Origin: JBLHKW01 sp047618565
GTDB lineage: Bacteria; Planctomycetota; UBA1135; GCA-002686595
Assembly: GCA_047618565.1 (NCBI GenBank)
Contig: JBLHKW010000162.1
Location: 1 to 11,350 of the forward strand
Direction of reading: 5' to 3'
Length of the DNA: 11,350 nt
This document shows positions 7,562 to 11,350 of this stretch, piece after piece. The first letter of the stretch is position 1, and every line of letters starts with the position of its first letter. The notes beneath the pieces are model-generated. The model searched no databases. It saw only the letters and a list, made by a program, of their open reading frames with translations, and was not told where the DNA came from. The translations under genes and the position numbers were made by a program.

Positions 7562-8035
7562 TCAGTACCCGAGCCCGTTCTTGCGCAGGTGGACCTTCGG
7601 GTCTCCTTCGCGCTGCAGCGAGCCCTCCTCCGCCACACCGAACACGACCACATGGTCTCCGATCTCGTGCTCGCCGGTGACGCTGCAGTCGATCCAGGCC
7701 AGGGCGCCGCTCAGGACGGTCGATCCCGCCGCAGTCCGTGCGGTCTCCAGCTCTGCGAAGGGGTCGCCTCCCTTCTGGAAGAAGGGCTTCATGATGCCGC
7801 TGCTGTCCCCGTCCAGGATCGAGAGCGCAAAACGACCGCTGCTGCGCATGGCCGCCAGGTGCGTCCGGTCCTTGCCGACCGCCACGCAAACCGTGGGGGG
7901 CTCCAGGCCAACCTGCGCCACGAATGAGCCCACGAAGCCGAGCGGGCCGTCGGAGCCGCTTGTGGTCACGATGTAGAGGCCTGAAGGCATCCGGCCGAGG
8001 GCCAGGGCGAGCGGGGAGTAGTCGGAGTTGGACAT
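7562..8035 (-). CDS. Flavin reductase-like FMN-binding protein, resembling the C-terminal module of flavodiiron proteins
   Basis: The protein has 157 aa and is a complete flavin reductase-like split-barrel domain (PF01613). Visible motifs are 'LGRMPSGLYIVTT' (12-25), 'GFVGSFVAQVGLEPPTVCVAVGKDRT' (33-58, the FMN-binding strands), 'RFALSIL' (68-74), 'ALAWIDCSV' (111-119) and 'GDHVVVFGVAEEG' (126-138), with the end 'VHLRKNGLGY'. The 'VAVGKDR', 'MKPFF' and terminal 'VH-RK-G--Y' features recall the flavin reductase domain at the C-terminus of cyanobacterial diflavin flavodiiron proteins more than the stand-alone HpaC type. It probably reduces FMN with NAD(P)H or uses bound FMN as a redox carrier. 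The partner is unknown, and no flavodiiron core or oxygenase is in the window. The ATG at 8035 lies 6 bases after a run of nine C residues (minus strand) and has no Shine-Dalgarno. It is divergent from the eIF2B-like gene. Confidence 0.87.
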   Translation of the reverse strand: MSNSDYSPLALALGRMPSGLYIVTTSGSDGPLGFVGSFVAQVGLEPPTVCVAVGKDRTHLAAMRSSGRFALSILDGDSSGIMKPFFQKGGDPFAELETARTAAGSTVLSGALAWIDCSVTGEHEIGDHVVVFGVAEEGSLQREGDPKVHLRKNGLGY

Positions 8036-8041
8036 ATCGAT

Positions 8042-8060
8042 GGGGGGGGGCCGTGGGGGG
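8042..8060. repeat. Paired G-tracts (G9 and G6) just upstream of the flavin reductase start
   Basis: On the plus strand nine G (8042-8050) and six G (8055-8060) are separated by four bases. On the coding strand of the flavin reductase they are C-tracts in its 5' leader. Such a tract can slip during replication. The plus-strand run could also stack as G-rich structure. Confidence 0.6.
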
Positions 8061-8207
8061 CAGTTCCAGTCGGTGGCGCACCAGACTGGTCAAGCCGGAT
8101 GTACGGAGCCAGAGCAAAATCCGACGGGGGTCCGCGTGCCCCGGCCATACGGGATAGCGGGGGAACTGTATTAAACGGTACTCGCTGGTAGACCCCGCGA
8201 ACCCGTG

Positions 8208-8222
8208 CCCGGATAATCCGGG
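8208..8222. promoter_or_regulatory. Perfect 15-bp palindrome upstream of the eIF2B-like gene
   Basis: CCCGGATAATCCGGG has 7-bp arms about a central A. It lies about 40 bases before the ATG at 8263, in the divergent region 8036-8262. It could be an operator for a dimeric regulator or a leader hairpin. The only AT-rich spot nearby is TATTAA (8169-8174), a possible -10 without a good -35. Confidence 0.4.
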
Positions 8223-8262
8223 GCCGCGCCGAGCGCCCCCGATCGGCGCCGTGCACGTTGAG

Positions 8263-9327
8263 ATGACCGACGAACGACAGTCCTTCCATTGGCGTGCTGA
8301 GACCAGGCCCCGGGCCCAGGCTCCGGCACGGCTCTCCAGCGCTCTGAAGCCGCTGGTGGTCGATCGTGCCTCCAGCGCCGAGGCCCTGGTGCGCGAGGTC
8401 GTCGGGCTTCTCATGGACTGGCTGAGCGATCACGGGCAGGACCTGGACTGGCCCGGTCTGCAGCGCTCCTGGGCCACGGATATCCGGGCCTTCCGGGAAT
8501 CCCACGGCTGGCGTGGACCGGTGGCACACCTGCTCGAGACGATCGATCGCCTGCCCCGTTTCGCCCGTGATGGGTGCCTCAATGCGGCGCCGCGGGACGT
8601 GCTGGCGGAAGAGATGGGCCTCTGGGCCGACGGGTACGACCCGCTGCCGGGCCTGGAACCGAACGGCGGGACCTGGAACGGCGAACCGCTAGCAAGTGGC
8701 TGTCGCTTACCGGATCGAGCGGACTGCGCGCGAGCCCTCATCGACGACGCACAGCGCGGCGAGATCATCTGCGTACACGGCTACTCGACGACCGTTGTGG
8801 CGGTCATCTCGGCCATGCAGGAGCGCGGCCTGAAGCCACAGCTGGTGCTGTCGGAAGGCTCGCCGGACCTGGGCGGTCGGCGCATGGCGCGCGAACTCGT
8901 GCCCCTCGGCGTGCAGATCCGCATCTGCTACGACGTCGCCCTGGCCTCGGAGCTCGCGAACGCGGATCGAGTATTCATCGGGACAGAGGCGATCGGGCCG
9001 GAGTGCGTGCTCGCACGTGTCGGCACGACGACCCTGTTCCAGGAAGCGCGCCGGCGAGAGGTTCCGACCTTCGTCCTGGCGACCGCCGACAAATGGATGC
9101 CGCGCGGCGAGATGATGCTGCCGCGCTGGTGCGAGAAGGACCCCTGGCTCCTGTGGGAGAGCGCTCCCGATGGAGTCGAACTAGATAGCCAGGCCTTCGA
9201 ACGCGTACCCCTTTCACTGGTGGACTTCTTCGCGACCGAGTGCGGTCTCGAAAGTGCCTCCCAGTTCAGCCTACGAGCATTGCGGACAGGCACAGACGTT
9301 CGCGCCCTTGACCACGTGACTTATTGA
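8263..9327 (+). CDS. eIF2B/MtnA-like superfamily protein (initiation factor 2B-type domain)
   Basis: The protein has 354 aa from the ATG at 8263; a GTG at 8251 in the same frame is equally possible, since neither has a ribosome binding site. The N-terminal ~160 residues are helical, as in eIF2B-alpha. The Rossmann-like C-terminal domain shows 'GEIICVHGYSTTVVAVI' (166-182), 'LSEGSPDLGGRRMARELVPLGV' (196-217), 'ANADRVFIGTEAI' (232-244), 'ARVGTTTLFQEARRREVPTFVLA' (251-273). The family includes eIF2B subunits, methylthioribose-1-phosphate isomerase (MtnA) and ribose-1,5-bisphosphate isomerase. The catalytic Asp of the isomerases, normally in a 'GAD' motif, is Glu here (Glu242, 'GTEAI'), as in the non-catalytic eIF2B-alpha, and the MtnA active-site cysteine region is absent. 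A phosphosugar or nucleotide sensor is therefore as likely as an isomerase. It sits 2 bases before gyrA, so the two are probably co-transcribed and translationally coupled. That pairing gives no clear functional clue. Confidence 0.82.
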   Translation: MTDERQSFHWRAETRPRAQAPARLSSALKPLVVDRASSAEALVREVVGLLMDWLSDHGQDLDWPGLQRSWATDIRAFRESHGWRGPVAHLLETIDRLPRFARDGCLNAAPRDVLAEEMGLWADGYDPLPGLEPNGGTWNGEPLASGCRLPDRADCARALIDDAQRGEIICVHGYSTTVVAVISAMQERGLKPQLVLSEGSPDLGGRRMARELVPLGVQIRICYDVALASELANADRVFIGTEAIGPECVLARVGTTTLFQEARRREVPTFVLATADKWMPRGEMMLPRWCEKDPWLLWESAPDGVELDSQAFERVPLSLVDFFATECGLESASQFSLRALRTGTDVRALDHVTY

Positions 9328-9329
9328 CC

Positions 9330-11350
9330 ATGACGGATACGCAGCCCCCCCAGCACCGGCCCGACGAGCGGATCACCTCGCGCTCCATCGAGCGCGAGAT
9401 GAAGGAGTCGTACCTGACGTACGCCATGAGTGTCATCCACTCGCGCGCGCTTCCGGACGTTAGGGACGGTTTGAAGCCTTCCCAGCGGCGAATTCTGGTG
9501 GCGATGAACGACCTGAATCTCACCCCACGCGGCAGATACCGCAAGTGCGCGAAGGTTGCGGGCGACACCTCGGGAAACTACCACCCGCACGGCGAGTCCG
9601 TCATCTACCCGACGCTGGTACGCATGGCGCAGGACTTTTCCCTGCGTTACCCGCTTGTCGACGGCCAGGGCAACTTCGGTTCGATCGACGGCGATCCGCC
9701 CGCCGCCATGCGTTACACCGAGGCGCGCATGGCGCACTCGGCAGTCGAGATGATGGCCGACCTGGAGAAAGAAACGGTCGATCTCGAGCCGAACTACGAC
9801 GATACGCGTACCCAACCGAAGGTGCTGCCGGGACGTTTCCCGAACCTTCTGTGCAACGGCTCGGACGGCATCGCGGTCGGAATGGCGACCAGCCTGCCGC
9901 CCCATAACTTGCGCGAGGTCTGCAGCGCGTTGAACGCGATGCTCGACGACGAGGATGTGACGGATCAGACGTTGCTGTCGATCGTCAAGGGTCCCGATTT
10001 CCCGACCGGCGGCGTGATCATGGGCCGGCGCGGGATCATGCAGGCCTACACGACCGGACGCGGGCTGGTGCGCGTGCGTGGCAAGTACCACGTCGAGGAG
10101 AACAAGAACCGCGAGCGCATCGTCATCTCTGAGATCCCGTATCAGGTCAAGAAGACCTCGATCATCGACAAGATCGTGGACGTCGTGAAGGACGGCCGCG
10201 TGACCTCGATCTCGGACGTGCGCGATGAATCGGACCGCGACGGCATCCGGCTCGTGATCGAGCTGAAACGCGGGGAAGATGCCCATATCGTCGTCAATCA
10301 GCTGTTCAAGTACACGCCGCTGCAGACGACCTACAGCATCATCAACCTGGCCATCGACCAGGGCCAGCCGCGCACTCTGCCGATCCGCTCGCTGCTGAGT
10401 GCATACCTGCGCCACCGGCGTGAGGTGATCGAGCGCCGCACGCGTTTCCTGTTGCGCAAGGCGGAAGAGCGCAAGCACATCGTCGACGGCCTGCGCATCG
10501 CGATCGGCAACATCGATCGTGTCATCGCGATCATCCGCGCATCCAGCGATCGCGACGAAGCCAAGGCCGGACTGCAGGCCGAATTCGGCCTCTCGCAGCG
10601 CCAGTCGCAGGCTATCGTCGACATGCGGCTCGGCAACCTGACCGGCCTGGAACTCGACAAGCTGGAGGCCGAGCACGCGTCGTTGGTGGCCATGATTGCC
10701 GACCTGATGGACATTCTCGACCGTGCCGAGCGCGTGACGGCCTTGATCCGCGAGGACATCGAGGACATCAACACCCGCTTCGGTGACGAGCGCCGTACGG
10801 AGATCAGTGACGAGGAGATCGATATCGGTATGGATATCGCCGACCTGATCGCTGAGGACCTGACGGTCGTGACCTTCTCGCGCGACGGCTACGTCAAGCG
10901 CGTGATGTTCGAGGTCTACCGCGCGCAGGCACGTGGCGGCCGTGGCGTGCGTGGATCGGAGTCGAAGGAAGGAGACGTGCTCAAGTCGCTCTTCGTGGCC
11001 TCGACCCACGACTTCCTGCTCTGCTTCTCCAACTTTGGCCAGGTCTTCTGGCTCAAGGTCTACAACCTGCCGGATTCCAGCAAGGCCTCGAAGGGGCGTG
11101 CGATCTCGAACCTGTTGCCCCTGCGCGACGGCGAGCGCATCGACCACGTCTTGCGGGTCCCGGAGTTCGACAACGAGCGCTCGATCGTCTTCGCGACGCG
11201 CGCGGGCGTCATCAAGAAGACCAAGCTCGAAGCCTATTCAAGGCCCAAGAAGGGTGGTATCCGGGCGATCTTGCTCGAAGAGGGCGACGAGGTCGTCGGT
11301 GTCGCACTGTCTTCACCGGGCGACACGATCGTCATCAGTGCCAGGGGTGG
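9330..11350 (+). CDS. gyrA: DNA gyrase subunit A, C-terminus cut by window edge
   Basis: The breakage-reunion subunit of DNA gyrase acts with GyrB to introduce negative supercoils using ATP. 673 residues are visible from the ATG at 9330. Near the start is 'EREMKESYLTYAMSVI' (24-39), then 'RALPDVRDGLKPSQRRIL' (42-59). The quinolone-resistance region 'HPHGESVIYPTLVRMAQ' follows. Ser90 equals E. coli Ser83, and Pro94 stands where E. coli has Asp87. The catalytic tyrosine is Tyr129 in 'AAMRYTEARM'. The tower and coiled-coil gate follow to ~510. The beta-pinwheel C-terminal domain begins with a GyrA box 'QARGGRG' (533-539), close to the QRRGGxG consensus, and this favours GyrA over ParC. About 150-200 residues of the pinwheel lie beyond the window. 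The start is 2 bases after the upstream stop with no visible Shine-Dalgarno, so coupling to the upstream gene is likely. Confidence 0.95.
   Translation, partial: MTDTQPPQHRPDERITSRSIEREMKESYLTYAMSVIHSRALPDVRDGLKPSQRRILVAMNDLNLTPRGRYRKCAKVAGDTSGNYHPHGESVIYPTLVRMAQDFSLRYPLVDGQGNFGSIDGDPPAAMRYTEARMAHSAVEMMADLEKETVDLEPNYDDTRTQPKVLPGRFPNLLCNGSDGIAVGMATSLPPHNLREVCSALNAMLDDEDVTDQTLLSIVKGPDFPTGGVIMGRRGIMQAYTTGRGLVRVRGKYHVEENKNRERIVISEIPYQVKKTSIIDKIVDVVKDGRVTSISDVRDESDRDGIRLVIELKRGEDAHIVVNQLFKYTPLQTTYSIINLAIDQGQPRTLPIRSLLSAYLRHRREVIERRTRFLLRKAEERKHIVDGLRIAIGNIDRVIAIIRASSDRDEAKAGLQAEFGLSQRQSQAIVDMRLGNLTGLELDKLEAEHASLVAMIADLMDILDRAERVTALIREDIEDINTRFGDERRTEISDEEIDIGMDIADLIAEDLTVVTFSRDGYVKRVMFEVYRAQARGGRGVRGSESKEGDVLKSLFVASTHDFLLCFSNFGQVFWLKVYNLPDSSKASKGRAISNLLPLRDGERIDHVLRVPEFDNERSIVFATRAGVIKKTKLEAYSRPKKGGIRAILLEEGDEVVGVALSSPGDTIVISARG

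Noticed and set aside
6114..7976. 620-codon plus-strand open frame across the mscS N-terminus, the gap and the flavin reductase
   Set aside because: It crosses two well-supported minus-strand genes and an intergenic region, and its composition is that of a frame shadow.
9321..11147. 608-codon minus-strand open frame opposite gyrA
   Set aside because: gyrA is unmistakable on the plus strand. The opposite frame has His/Asp/Val-rich composition typical of antisense of GC-rich genes.
1..11350. Mobile elements, CRISPR arrays, tRNA or rRNA genes
   Set aside because: No transposase-like protein, regularly spaced repeats, or tRNA/rRNA-like structure was seen on reading through the window.

Overview
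This is a GC-rich bacterial window that carries ordinary chromosomal genes. The best taxonomic guess is Planctomycetota. The main clue is the secreted propeller protein at 1925-3529: its C-terminal module (a 'YC-P-PN-SG' opening and a 'LFYG'-like strand, ending in a 'GFSDAL' motif) is one I associate with deep-branching marine planctomycetes. The GyrA breakage-reunion domain has the 'HPHGESVIYPTLVRMAQ' form seen in planctomycetes and relatives, and most genes lack a strong Shine-Dalgarno sequence, which also fits. I could not test this placement by a search.

Layout. (1) 1-777, minus strand: a DNA alkylation-repair pair. A truncated ogt-type O6-alkylguanine methyltransferase lies at 1-458. Just upstream of it is a short in-frame chimera (490-777) that joins the start of an Ada zinc domain to the last ~40 residues of an AlkA glycosylase. 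It looks like an ada-alkA fusion gene that has lost its whole middle. (2) 1049-1669, plus strand: a small phospholipid-scramblase homologue with a C-terminus very like that of animal PLSCR proteins. (3) 1925-3529, plus strand: a secreted seven-bladed FG-GAP-type beta-propeller protein. (4) 3585-7340, minus strand: a very large MscS-type mechanosensitive channel with a signal peptide and about 940 residues of predicted coiled-coil, probably periplasmic. (5) 7562-8035, minus strand: a stand-alone flavin reductase-like FMN protein resembling the C-terminal module of cyanobacterial flavodiiron proteins. (6) 8263-9327, plus strand: an eIF2B-like protein, followed after 2 bases by (7) gyrA (9330 to the window end, C-terminus cut off).

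How the parts relate: the alkA remnant and ogt form one transcription unit, and the eIF2B-like gene and gyrA form another. The propeller gene and mscS converge with only 55 bases between them. Two divergent intergenic regions (778-1048 and 8036-8262) carry compact palindromes that look like operators or hairpins. I see no mobile element, CRISPR array, tRNA or rRNA. No obviously new multi-gene system is visible. The most unusual items are the collapsed Ada-AlkA gene and the scramblase with a eukaryote-like Ca-site motif.
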